From: Deinococcales bacterium
GTDB taxonomy: Bacteria; Deinococcota; Deinococci; Deinococcales; Deinococcaceae
DNA: 13,773 bases
Assembly (NCBI GenBank): GCA_014378225.1
Contig: JACMOA010000039.1
Span: forward strand, 1 to 13,773
Direction of reading: 5' to 3'
Of the stretch, positions 6,193-13,362 are shown one piece after another. Under the pieces are notes generated by a model. That model did no database searches and was not told the DNA's origin. It saw only the letters and a list, made by a program, of their open reading frames with translations. Made by a program: the position numbers and the translations under genes. Position 1 is the first letter of the stretch, and every line of letters starts with the position of its first letter.

Positions 6193-6810
6193 CTACCCTT
6201 CCGCCTTCCCTGCCTGCCGCCTCGAGCGCCACACCAACCACAATACCAACGCTACTCCCAACCCGATAAATATGTATTTGCTGATGGGTCCCACAAACTT
6301 TTCCACCTGTTCATAATTTTCACCCAGAGCAAAACCCAGCGTGACCAGCAAAGTGTTCCACACGCTCGAGCCGAGGGCGCTGTACAGCAAAAAGAGCGGC
6401 AGATTCATACGGGAAATTCCAGCGGGAATGGAAATGAGTGAACGCACACCAGGAATCACTCGAGCCAGCAAAACCGCCTTGACACCGTGCTGCTCGAACC
6501 ACTCCACCGAGTGAGTAATGTCCTTTCCGCTGACGGTCAGCCACTTACCATAACGGTCAAACCACGCTACCAGACGGTCTTTGCCCAGCCAGTAGCCCAA
6601 GTAATAAAGTGGGACTGCACCTATCACACTTCCCAGCGTGGCGGCCACAATCACACCCCACAGGGTCAAATTCCCTCGAGCGGCGGCGTACCCAGAGGCG
6701 GGTAGGATGAGTTCGGAGGGGATGGGCGGAATAATATTCTCGAGAAAGGTCAAAAAGGCGATGCCAAAGTACCCTAGTGATTCCAATGTGTTTTGAATCC
6801 ATTCCAGCAT
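6193..6810 (-). CDS. DedA-family inner membrane protein
   Basis: This 205-residue protein has the full DedA (SNARE-associated/VTT) pattern. The N-terminal re-entrant motif FLENIIPPIPSELILPASG holds Glu24 and Glu33. The G-rich helix TLGSVIGAVPLYYLGYWLG follows, then the signature ARVIPGVRSLISIPAGISRM with Arg117 and Arg123, which correspond to the essential Arg pair of E. coli YqjA. A C-terminal membrane helix ends in a basic tail. DedA proteins are lipid flippases or transporters; several carry undecaprenyl phosphate or phosphatidylethanolamine across the membrane, and they matter for envelope integrity and proton-motive force. Which lipid is moved here cannot be told. The gene is monocistronic, with a terminator behind it and an inverted repeat in front. 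No Shine-Dalgarno is obvious before the ATG. Confidence 0.93.
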   Translation of the reverse strand: MLEWIQNTLESLGYFGIAFLTFLENIIPPIPSELILPASGYAAARGNLTLWGVIVAATLGSVIGAVPLYYLGYWLGKDRLVAWFDRYGKWLTVSGKDITHSVEWFEQHGVKAVLLARVIPGVRSLISIPAGISRMNLPLFLLYSALGSSVWNTLLVTLGFALGENYEQVEKFVGPISKYIFIGLGVALVLWLVWRSRRQAGKAEG

Positions 6811-6820
6811 AAAAATATTG

Positions 6821-6851
6821 AGTGCGCTTGAACTTCTCGCTCGAGCGCACT
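6821..6851. repeat. Inverted repeat AGTGCGCT-N15-AGCGCACT upstream of the dedA-like gene
   Basis: Perfect 8-bp arms (6821-6828 and 6844-6851) lie 11-41 nt upstream of the DedA ATG. The right arm overlaps a CTCGAG. It may form a leader hairpin or be a regulator site. The word GCGCAC also occurs in both neighbouring terminators. Confidence 0.5.
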
Positions 6852-6879
6852 GCTCTCCCCTCTGAAAATATCACATCAC

Positions 6880-6926
6880 AAAACAGGGGCGCACTCGAGT
6901 CTGATGAAGACTGTTGTGCGCCCTGT
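6880..6926 (-). terminator. Rho-independent terminator of the glucan phosphorylase gene
   Basis: A long hairpin: ACAGGGCGCAC pairs with GTGCGCCCCTGT (arms 6916-6926 and 6883-6894, one bulged base), with an inner stem AGTCT/AGACT (6898-6902 and 6908-6912). On the minus strand it is followed by TTTTGTG. It lies 22 nt after the stop codon at 6948. A CTCGAG copy forms part of the internal loop. Confidence 0.8.
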
Positions 6927-6947
6927 ACTCTCGAGTTGAAGGTGTGT

Positions 6948-9497
6948 TCAGGCCCACTTAATCAGGGCCAGCTCGAGCAGGTTTCCCAGCTCTGGGCGGT
7001 AAGGCAGCACCCGCGCACCGATGTCCAGTTTGCCACTTTCCTCGAGCGCCACTGAAGCAGAAAACTCGGCCCAGCCATCCTGCGCGTTTTGTAGGGTCAG
7101 CGGCGTACTCGAGAACACGTCGGTTCCCTCGCGCTGCATCACCGCTTCCACCCGCAAAAACTGAGGGTTAATACCTCCGGTATGCACTCGAGCCTGCACC
7201 AGAACAGTGTCTCCAGTTTTAGCACTTGGCGGCGTTTCACAAAAAGCCTCGAGCGTCACGTCGTTCCACTTGGCCCGGATGTCGTGTTTCCAGGCGCTCA
7301 GCTCTTTGGCCAGTGCGCCCTGGTCAGCGGCGACTTTTGCGCCCCGCGTCCAGAGTGGCGCGTAATAGCCCTCGATGTAGTCAATCACCTGACGCTGCAT
7401 CGAGAACTGGGGGGCCACGGTTTCGATGGCCCTGCGTACCCCGCCCATCCACTTGGCCCGCGTACCCGTTTCGTCGCGCTGGTAGTAAGCCGGAACAATA
7501 ATTTTCTCGAGCGTCTCAAACAGCGAAAAGCCGTCAAAGTCGTCCTGGGCCTCGAGACTGGAGAATTCACGCTCGTCGCCGATGGCGTAGCCGTTTTCAC
7601 CGTCAAACGACTCACGCCACCAGCCATCCAGAATGCTGAAGTTGAGCGCTCCATTGAACGACGCCTTCATGCCACTGGTTCCCGATGCCTCGAGCGGACG
7701 GCGCGGATTGTTGAGCCAGATGTCTACGCCCTGCACCAGATGGCGAGCCACGTTCATATCGTAGTTCTCGAGAATCACGATTTTCCCTGCCAAATCCGGG
7801 TCCTGCGAAAAGCGGTAAATAGCCTGGATATACTGCTTGCCGGGGTTGTCGGCGGGGTGCGCCTTGCCGGCAAACACAAACTGCACTGGGCGTTCAGAAT
7901 CGTTTACGATGCGCTTGAGGCGCTCGAGGTCCGAAAACAACAGGGTAGCCCGCTTGTAGGTGGCAAAGCGGCGGGCAAAACCTATGGTCAAAGCGTGTGG
8001 GTCCAGCACCGTTTCGGCGCTTTGAATCAGCTTGGCGCTGGCCTCGTTGCGGGTGTACTGAATCTTGAGGCGTTCGCGCACAAATTCAATCATCTTGACC
8101 TTGAGCGTGTGAACCGCTCCGGACAAATCTGCGTCTGGGATTTTGTCCAGAGCCTTCCACATCTCCCGGTCCTCGAGCCGCTCGGTCCAGTCTGCGGGCA
8201 GCACGCTCGAGTACAAATCGCGCAGTTCCTGAGCAATGAAGGTGAGGCTGTGCGCCCCGTTGGTGACGTGTCCAATCGGCACTTCCTCAGGGTTTGCGCC
8301 AGGATACAGAAAGTTCCACATCCGCCTCGAGACGTGTCCGTGCAGCTCACTCACACCGTTGGCCTTGCTCGAGGATTTGAGCGCCAGCACGGTCATGCTG
8401 AAGGTGGGTCCCCAGGGCTGGTGGTGCAGGGCCAGATTCATAAACTCTTCTCTCGAGATGGCAAAGCGCTCAAACCACTTGCTCAGATAGTGGTCCACTA
8501 TTTCTTGCGGAAAGGCGTCGTTTCCAGCGGGAACTGGGGTGTGGGTGGTAAAGGCGCTGCTGGCCCGCACCATCTCGAGCGCTTCCCAGAAAGTGAGCGC
8601 ACGCTCTGAACCCTCACTCAGCTCGAGCAGTTCACGCACCCGCTCGAGTCCCAGAAAAGCGGCGTGGCCCTCGTTCATGTGGTACACGCCAATGTCTTCG
8701 TTCAGTGCACGCAGTAAGCGTACCCCGCCCACACCCAGCACCATCTCCTGAGCAATTCGCATTTCCTGACCACCGCCGTACAGCCTTGCGGTCAGGGCGC
8801 GGTCGTCTTCACGGTTTTCTGGAACATTGGTATCCAGCACATACACCGGAATACGGCCCACCTGAATCTTCCAGGCCCGTACCTGAACCTCTCGTCCGGG
8901 CAGGGCCAGACGCACCCGCACTTCTGCACCCTGCGCGTCCAGAACCGGACTCAGTGGCAGAGCTTCGAGGTCCAGGTCCTCGTAGCTTTCCTCTTGCCAG
9001 CCTTCTTTGTTGAGGCTCTGGCGAAAGTAACCCTGGTGGTACATCAGGCCCACGCCCACAAAAGGTAGGCCCAAATCCGAGGCACTTTTACAGTGGTCTC
9101 CGGCCAGCACGCCCAGACCGCCGGAATAGATGGGCAACGCCTCAGCAAAGGCAAATTCGGCGCTGAAGTAGGCCACCTTACCTTGATGCGGAATGCTGCG
9201 GCTCGAGAACCAGGTTTTGGTCGCGCCCATGTAAGCATCAAAATCCTCAATCACCCGGTCAAAGCGCCCCAGAAAGTCCCTATCCAGCGCCAGTGCGTCC
9301 AGCGTGGCCTGCGGGGTCTCTAGCAGGGTTCGCACTGGATTGTGTTCAAACTTTTCCCAGGCTACCAGGTTGAGGCTTTCGTAAAGGCCCCAGGCGTGCG
9401 GGGTCCAGCTCCAGTAAAGATTGCGGGCCAACTCATTTAAACGCTCGAGCCGAGCGGGTAAAACGGGGACTACGGTAACTTTTCCAATCGGGTTCAT
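6948..9497 (-). CDS. glgP: Alpha-glucan (glycogen/maltodextrin) phosphorylase, GT35, DUF3417 type
   Basis: This 849-residue protein is a complete GT35 phosphorylase of the Thermus-type branch. It opens with a DUF3417-like region (residues about 12-120, LNELARNLYWSWTPHAWGLYESL). The catalytic core follows: YFSAEFAFAEALPIYSGGLGVLAGDH near 110-135, the MNEGHAAFLGLER stretch, FTTHTPVPAGNDAF, GHVTNGAHSLTF, and the pyridoxal-phosphate site EASGTSGMKASFNGALNFSILDGWW with the Schiff-base Lys611. It releases glucose 1-phosphate from the non-reducing ends of alpha-1,4-glucans in the cytoplasm, using phosphate. The last 100 residues form a beta-rich C-terminal region. The ATG at 9497 is fixed by a strong Shine-Dalgarno, GGAGG, 4 nt upstream. 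It stands alone: no other glycogen gene is in the window. Confidence 0.95.
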   Translation of the reverse strand: MNPIGKVTVVPVLPARLERLNELARNLYWSWTPHAWGLYESLNLVAWEKFEHNPVRTLLETPQATLDALALDRDFLGRFDRVIEDFDAYMGATKTWFSSRSIPHQGKVAYFSAEFAFAEALPIYSGGLGVLAGDHCKSASDLGLPFVGVGLMYHQGYFRQSLNKEGWQEESYEDLDLEALPLSPVLDAQGAEVRVRLALPGREVQVRAWKIQVGRIPVYVLDTNVPENREDDRALTARLYGGGQEMRIAQEMVLGVGGVRLLRALNEDIGVYHMNEGHAAFLGLERVRELLELSEGSERALTFWEALEMVRASSAFTTHTPVPAGNDAFPQEIVDHYLSKWFERFAISREEFMNLALHHQPWGPTFSMTVLALKSSSKANGVSELHGHVSRRMWNFLYPGANPEEVPIGHVTNGAHSLTFIAQELRDLYSSVLPADWTERLEDREMWKALDKIPDADLSGAVHTLKVKMIEFVRERLKIQYTRNEASAKLIQSAETVLDPHALTIGFARRFATYKRATLLFSDLERLKRIVNDSERPVQFVFAGKAHPADNPGKQYIQAIYRFSQDPDLAGKIVILENYDMNVARHLVQGVDIWLNNPRRPLEASGTSGMKASFNGALNFSILDGWWRESFDGENGYAIGDEREFSSLEAQDDFDGFSLFETLEKIIVPAYYQRDETGTRAKWMGGVRRAIETVAPQFSMQRQVIDYIEGYYAPLWTRGAKVAADQGALAKELSAWKHDIRAKWNDVTLEAFCETPPSAKTGDTVLVQARVHTGGINPQFLRVEAVMQREGTDVFSSTPLTLQNAQDGWAEFSASVALEESGKLDIGARVLPYRPELGNLLELALIKWA

Positions 9498-9584
9498 GCG
9501 TCCTCCGCCGGAGCACCTTATTCAGCACAACTCGAGGATAGCCCCTGCGTCGTGGTTGCTCCAGACCTGCTGCGATTTGCAAAG

Positions 9585-9590
9585 ATTATA
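9585..9590 (-). promoter_or_regulatory. glgP: -10 box TATAAT, probable glgP promoter
   Basis: A perfect TATAAT on the minus strand lies 88 nt upstream of the glgP ATG, implying a 5' leader of roughly 80 nt. No -35 stands at the right spacing: a TTGACA at 9623-9618 is 27 bp away, too far. The reverse strand reads TATAAC, so the box may serve in both directions. Confidence 0.4.
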
Positions 9591-9598
9591 ACCTAATT

Positions 9599-9772
9599 GT
9601 GTCATCTTTTGCGTCTTTGTCAAGCAAACAAGGCAAAAAAATTCATATCACACGCCACTTTCTCAATGTTGAAATACAAACCAAGTTTGTAAAATTTATT
9701 GAGTACAACTCTGTAGAGGATAAGGCGGCCTTTGCAGAATTAGAAGTTAATTTCTGGACAAAGCACCCCTGA
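9599..9772 (+). CDS. Possible small AT-rich ORF of 57 residues, unknown
   Basis: In the 454-bp gap between glgP and the osmC-like gene, the longest meaningful frame runs from a GTG at 9599 to a TGA at 9770-9772. The product would be basic in its first half (SSKQGKKIHITRHFLNVEI) and acidic/aromatic at the end (SVEDKAAFAELEVNFWTKHP). It looks protein-like but I recognise no family. TATAAC lies exactly 6 nt before the GTG, matching leaderless spacing. The composition is clearly more AT-rich than the neighbours, and the frame has no CTCGAG. It may be a small gene, the worn end of a transferred gene, or chance; the frame stays open upstream of the GTG to a TAG near 9540. Confidence 0.3.
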   Translation: MSSFASLSSKQGKKIHITRHFLNVEIQTKFVKFIEYNSVEDKAAFAELEVNFWTKHP

Positions 9773-9951
9773 AAGACTGCTCGAGCGCGTGATTACTGGA
9801 CTACGCCGACGAGAAGTCATCCCCAATAAACCGAGGTCAAAGTTGTTTGTGATTCTACAGCACAAGCTAGAAAAGTAGAGAAAATTCCTACTTTTCTGGT
9901 CAACCTCCCTCAAGGTAGGGGTCGCTATACAACTCCAACCGAACAGCTCCT
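9773..9951. other. Gene-free remainder of the glgP/osmC-like gap
   Basis: Nothing supportable is coded here. The stretch contains one CTCGAG (9780-9785) and the hairpin at 9869-9897. Confidence 0.4.
9869..9897. terminator. AT-rich hairpin, likely bidirectional terminator
   Basis: A perfect 10-bp stem, AGAAAAGTAG (9869-9878) and CTACTTTTCT (9888-9897), encloses a 9-nt loop. Each strand has TTTTCT in the 3' arm but no longer T tract. It sits 55 nt beyond the stop of the osmC-like gene (minus) and about 100 nt beyond the small AT-rich ORF (plus). Confidence 0.5.
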
Positions 9952-10383
9952 CTAATCTGCTGCCCTCACCTCGAGCGGTTTTAAAGCCTCGAGCAAAACT
10001 TCCACCTGAATTTCTGAGTTCAAAGACGCCGCCACCGAGCAGTATTTGTCGTGTGAAAGTCTGGCCGCTTTCTCGAGGTTTTCCCTCGTCACACCCTCGC
10101 CCCCAGCAATGTGGCGCACTGTTATGCGCGTGTAGCGTTTGGGGTGCTCCTCGGCCCGCTCCCCCTCGAGTTCAATGCGGTAATGGGCCAGCGGAGTGCG
10201 GCGCTTTTTCATGATGTCCACCACATCGAAGGCGGTACAGGTGGCCAGTGCGCCCAGCAGGGCTTCCATTGGGCGGACTCCAATAGAAACGGGGCTGGCA
10301 TCAATCAACAGTTGATGTCCACTTTCGCTCAACCCCACGTAACGCTGCTCTCCCAGATGATGCACGGTCATTTTCTTTAGCAT
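9952..10383 (-). CDS. OsmC/Ohr-family protein
   Basis: This 143-residue protein has the OsmC fold pattern: an N-terminal beta sheet (VHHLGEQRYVGLSESGHQLLID), PMEALLGALATCTAFDVVDIMKKRR with Cys49 on the central helix, and SHDKYCSVAASLNSEIQVEV with Cys115. OsmC and Ohr proteins are thiol peroxidases that reduce organic hydroperoxides using these two cysteines. The GVRPMEALLGALATC form with a following KKRR is closer to the YhfA-like branch, whose substrate is less certain. Full length. Its ATG lies 6 nt behind a TACACT box, so the transcript should be leaderless. It is divergent from the HD-domain gene, with 172 bp between the starts. Confidence 0.9.
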   Translation of the reverse strand: MLKKMTVHHLGEQRYVGLSESGHQLLIDASPVSIGVRPMEALLGALATCTAFDVVDIMKKRRTPLAHYRIELEGERAEEHPKRYTRITVRHIAGGEGVTRENLEKAARLSHDKYCSVAASLNSEIQVEVLLEALKPLEVRAAD

Positions 10384-10389
10384 GGCTCG

Positions 10390-10395
10390 AGTGTA
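10390..10395 (-). promoter_or_regulatory. -10 box TACACT of the osmC-like gene, leaderless, overlapping CTCGAG
   Basis: On the minus strand the block TACACTCGAGCCATG places a TANNNT box 6 nt before the start codon and merges it with a CTCGAG palindrome. It is the same arrangement as at the MFS gene (one base different over 15). Confidence 0.6.
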
Positions 10396-10512
10396 GAGGA
10401 AATGGCCGTGGGGATTGGAAATTAAGGTGAGTTTTGAGAGTGCTCGAGGGCAGTATTCAAGCTGTATTCAGGTAAGATCAAGCACGCTCGAGCCTAAAAA
10501 GTTGAAACACCC

Positions 10513-10526
10513 TTCTCTCGAGAGAA
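10513..10526. promoter_or_regulatory. 14-bp perfect palindrome TTCTCTCGAGAGAA upstream of the HD gene
   Basis: A CTCGAG core extended symmetrically to 14 bp. It lies 30-43 bp upstream of the HD-domain ATG and overlaps the expected -35 region of its promoter. It could be an operator, or simply a CTCGAG copy extended by chance. Confidence 0.35.
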
Positions 10527-10543
10527 CGACCTAAAAAACCTTG

Positions 10544-10549
10544 TACTCT
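10544..10549 (+). promoter_or_regulatory. -10 box TACTCT of the HD-domain gene, leaderless
   Basis: TACTCT fits TANNNT and ends 6 nt before the ATG at 10556. No Shine-Dalgarno is present between them. Confidence 0.5.
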
Positions 10550-10555
10550 TAACTC

Positions 10556-11113
10556 ATGACCCGTGATGAAGCCCTCTCGCTCATGCTCGAGCACACTCCA
10601 GACCCCTCTTTGCAGCGCCACATGCTCAACGTGGAGGTTGCCGCCCGCTGGTACGCCCGTCACTTTGGCGAGGACGAAACCCTCTACGCTCTGGCAGGTC
10701 TGCTGCACGACTTCGACTATCAGGCCCACCCCACTTACGACGTGGCGGCCCAGACCGGACACCCCTTCTGGGGCGTGAACTACCTGCGTCAAAACACCGA
10801 TGTTCCCGAGATTGTGCTCGAAGCCATTTTGGGCCACGCCACGTACAGCGGGACTCCTCGAGTGAGTTTGCTGGCTAAAACCCTGTTTGCGGTGGACGAA
10901 CTGACCGGACTGGTGCAGGCTGCCGTGCTGGTGCGTCCTGAAAAAGATATCGCGGGGCTGGAACTCTCGAGCCTGAAAAAGAAGTTTAAAAACCGCGCTT
11001 TTGCCGCTGGAGTGAACCGCGATGAGGTGATTCAGGGAGCACAGGAGTTGGGGGTGGAACTCGAGACCCATATGGGAAACGTGCTCGAGGCGATGAAGGG
11101 AGCGGCGCGGTGA
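10556..11113 (+). CDS. HD-domain (HDIG-type) metal-dependent phosphohydrolase
   Basis: This 185-residue protein carries a complete HD site: His22 (LQRHMLNVE), His51-Asp52 (AGLLHDFDY), further His69 and His94 (TGHPFWG, ILGHATY), and Asp114 (LFAVDELTG). That is the order H...HD...D of single-domain HD hydrolases. Proteins of this size in the HDIG group hydrolyse phosphate esters, often nucleotides, but the substrate cannot be told here. The C-terminal part (ELSSLKKKFKNRAFAAGVNRDEV) is a helical cap that is conserved in the group. The gene is preceded by a leaderless promoter and a 14-bp palindrome and is divergent from the osmC-like gene. It has no visible terminator before the next gene, so read-through into the protease-nuclease gene is possible. 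Confidence 0.88.
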   Translation: MTRDEALSLMLEHTPDPSLQRHMLNVEVAARWYARHFGEDETLYALAGLLHDFDYQAHPTYDVAAQTGHPFWGVNYLRQNTDVPEIVLEAILGHATYSGTPRVSLLAKTLFAVDELTGLVQAAVLVRPEKDIAGLELSSLKKKFKNRAFAAGVNRDEVIQGAQELGVELETHMGNVLEAMKGAAR

Positions 11114-11144
11114 GTCTTTATCGAATGTGTTGAGCAGGTTTGTA

Positions 11145-11159
11145 ATACGGAATCCGTAT
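11145..11159. promoter_or_regulatory. 15-bp palindrome ATACGGA-A-TCCGTAT
   Basis: Perfect 7-bp arms around a single central A, 32 bp after the HD stop and about 200 bp before the protease-nuclease start. TATAAC at 11157-11162 overlaps its right end and could be a -10, though I see no -35 at normal spacing. The symmetry suits a dimeric regulator; it could also be a dispersed repeat. Confidence 0.4.
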
Positions 11160-11346
11160 AACACCTCCCTGACCCGCTCGAGCGAACATAAAACCGGATT
11201 CAAAAAAGTCTGGTTTAAAACTGTTGATTTTTCAGGGCAAACTTTTCATCCGGGTCAGAGAAGCAAGGTTAAGCTGGGTTGGCTCGAGAACGCTAAATCA
11301 TCCCGTTTCTCGCTCGAGCGCTGTAGCCAACAGTCTATCCACTTGC

Positions 11347-11352
11347 AGGAGG
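11347..11352 (+). promoter_or_regulatory. Strong ribosome binding site AGGAGG deciding the start at 11359
   Basis: A perfect AGGAGG lies 6 nt before the ATG at 11359. It settles the start of the protease-nuclease gene, whose frame is open further upstream to 11224 with unlikely, Arg/Ser-rich sequence. Confidence 0.85.
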
Positions 11353-11358
11353 TCCAGA

Positions 11359-13344
11359 ATGCTTTCGTTCGCTTCCCAGAATTCGCAATTTATCGTGACC
11401 CAGCTCATGACCCCTGCTGCCGTACCCGCCAGAATTCTGACCCCTGCCCCAATGCGCCTGTTGCCCCGGCTTCAGCGTATGGCCGAAAGCGGCGGCGCGA
11501 TTTCCCCTCGAGACCTCGAGCGGATTTTAGGAAACCAGAGCGACCTGATGGACCTCAACTATCTACGCCGGGGGTTGCGTGCGGCCCGTCCGGTATGCCG
11601 CATCGAGGTTCGGGGAAATGCGCTCGAGCGGGGTGGGTACGGCAGCGGATTTCTGGTGGGACCGCAACTGCTGCTCACCAACCATCACGTTTTGAACAGT
11701 GAGGACACCGCCCAGCGCTCGAGCGCAGACTTCGATTTCGAGCTAGACCTCTATGGGATGCGTCAAACCCCGGTGCGTTTCCGTTTTGCACCCGAGGCGG
11801 GTTTCTGGACCGACAAAGCGCTGGATTTTACGCTGGTAGCCCTCTCAAGCCATTCTGAAGAACGGAAGGTGGCGCTCGAGAGCTATGGATTTCTGCGGCT
11901 CAACCGCAAGACTGGCAAGACAGAAGTAGGCGAAAGCGTGTCCATCATCGGGCATCCCTCCGGCGAACCCAAGCAGGTAGCGCTGCGTGAAAATCGAGTG
12001 CTGGCTATCGGCACCGAGCCAGGACATGCTGGAGATGACTTTTTGTGGTACGAAACCGACACCCTGGGCGGCAATTCGGGCAGTCCGGTGTTCAACGACC
12101 AGTGGCAGGTGGTGGCGCTGCACCACGCCGGGGTTCCAGCCACCAAGGTGGAGGGTGAGCAAACCTTTTACCGCCTCAAGCGCGACGACGACGCAGGGCA
12201 GCCGCGCTGGGTGCTGGCTCAGGATGCCGCCGAGTACGGTGAGGACGCCTTTTTATGGCTTGCCAACGAGGGAGTGCGCGTCTCGAGCATCGTGAAAGCC
12301 CTGGAAAGGCGCAATATAGACGCGCCCAACGCCACCCTCACCGCGTGGCTCGAGGATGTGTCCGGCAGTAAACCTTACCCTGGAACCCGCGCCGAAGACC
12401 ATCTGGTGCAGCCTATTGGTGCGCTCGAGATTACTCCGTCTGTAACTCTGCTCGAGCCGCTGGAAAAGGGAAAAGCTCCCGGTATTTCCCAGCGTTCACT
12501 CGCTTACTATCGGGACCGGGCGGGGTTTGACGCTCAGTTTCTGGGCCAGAACATTCCCCTGCCAGACCTCGCTCGAGCGGTGGAGCGTTTCGGTGCGGTG
12601 GCGACGCTCGAGGATGGCAGCAGTGAACTCAAGTACACCCACTTCTCAGTGGTGATGTGTGCGCCGCGCCGTCAGGCGTTTGTGACGGCGGTCAATATTG
12701 ACGGGGCGCAAAGCCGCAGCCTGCCTCGAGGGCGAGACCGCTGGTACTACGACCCACGCCTGGACCAGAGCCTGCAAATCGGCGACGAACTCTACGGCTT
12801 TGAGCCGGACAACTACTTTGACCGGGGCCATCTGGTACGCCGTCAGGACCCGGTGTGGGGCGATTCTGCCGCACTTGCCAACGAGGATACCTTCCATTGG
12901 ACCAACTGCTCACCCCAGTATTGGGCCTTCAATCAGGGTTCCACGCTGTGGCAGGGCCTCGAGAACTTTATTTTGTACAACACTGACGCCGATAATCTGC
13001 GGGCTTCAGTGTTTACCGGACCTGTGTTCAGCGATTCCGACGAACTACACCGGGGCGTTCAGATTCCCCAGCGTTTTTACAAAGTAGTGGCTGTACAGGA
13101 CGGTGCAGGAACCCTCTCCTCGAGCGCTTACATAGTCAGCCAGGAGCGTTACGCCCGCAACATTCCCTTCGAGCGGCTGCCCACCGGACCTTTTCAGGAT
13201 TTTCAGGTGTCTGTGAGGGCGCTCGAGGACGCTACTGGGCTGGATTTTGGCGAACTTTTACGAAAGGGTGACGCCTTTACCGGAACCCAAGACCAGGCGC
13301 TGCGCTCTCTGGCCGATGTTCAGCACCCGCGCAGAAAGCGTTGA
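11359..13344 (+). CDS. Trypsin-like serine protease fused to DNA/RNA non-specific (DRGH) endonuclease
   Basis: This 661-residue protein has two enzyme domains. Residues about 45-265 form a trypsin-like protease introduced by a helical segment (SPRDLERILGNQ, LRRGLRAARPVCRI). The triad is His110 (LLTNHHVL), Asp156 (KALDFTLVAL) and Ser240 (LGGNSGSPVF). After a linker (ANEGVRVSSIVKALE, then a Pro-rich region) residues about 375-650 form a Serratia/NucA-type beta-beta-alpha metal nuclease: DRGHLVRR with His491 as general base, TNCSPQ, and FNQGSTLWQGLENF with likely Mg ligand Asn525 and Glu535. Both sites look intact. The family combination is known, but its role is not settled; related trypsin-like modules occur in bacterial conflict systems. 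I see no signal peptide, so an active nuclease in the cytoplasm would need restraint, perhaps by the protease domain. The gene stands alone and converges on dxs. Confidence 0.9.
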   Translation: MLSFASQNSQFIVTQLMTPAAVPARILTPAPMRLLPRLQRMAESGGAISPRDLERILGNQSDLMDLNYLRRGLRAARPVCRIEVRGNALERGGYGSGFLVGPQLLLTNHHVLNSEDTAQRSSADFDFELDLYGMRQTPVRFRFAPEAGFWTDKALDFTLVALSSHSEERKVALESYGFLRLNRKTGKTEVGESVSIIGHPSGEPKQVALRENRVLAIGTEPGHAGDDFLWYETDTLGGNSGSPVFNDQWQVVALHHAGVPATKVEGEQTFYRLKRDDDAGQPRWVLAQDAAEYGEDAFLWLANEGVRVSSIVKALERRNIDAPNATLTAWLEDVSGSKPYPGTRAEDHLVQPIGALEITPSVTLLEPLEKGKAPGISQRSLAYYRDRAGFDAQFLGQNIPLPDLARAVERFGAVATLEDGSSELKYTHFSVVMCAPRRQAFVTAVNIDGAQSRSLPRGRDRWYYDPRLDQSLQIGDELYGFEPDNYFDRGHLVRRQDPVWGDSAALANEDTFHWTNCSPQYWAFNQGSTLWQGLENFILYNTDADNLRASVFTGPVFSDSDELHRGVQIPQRFYKVVAVQDGAGTLSSSAYIVSQERYARNIPFERLPTGPFQDFQVSVRALEDATGLDFGELLRKGDAFTGTQDQALRSLADVQHPRRKR

Positions 13345-13362
13345 TGATGCTCGAGCACAAGC

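Noticed and set aside
7182..8609. 475-residue plus-strand frame
   Set aside because: It lies fully antisense to glgP, which has intact catalytic motifs and a Shine-Dalgarno; its product is low-complexity and His/Val-rich with no family likeness.
9618..9623. TTGACA (minus strand) as the -35 of the glgP promoter
   Set aside because: It is 27 bp from the TATAAT at 9590-9585, too far for a standard sigma-70-type promoter.
10478..11203. 241-residue minus-strand frame
   Set aside because: Antisense to the HD-domain gene, whose metal-binding residues are intact; typical shadow in GC-rich DNA.
11224..11358. N-terminal extension of the protease-nuclease gene to an upstream ATT or other start
   Set aside because: The added residues are Arg/Ser-rich without family likeness, while AGGAGG sits 6 nt before the ATG at 11359.
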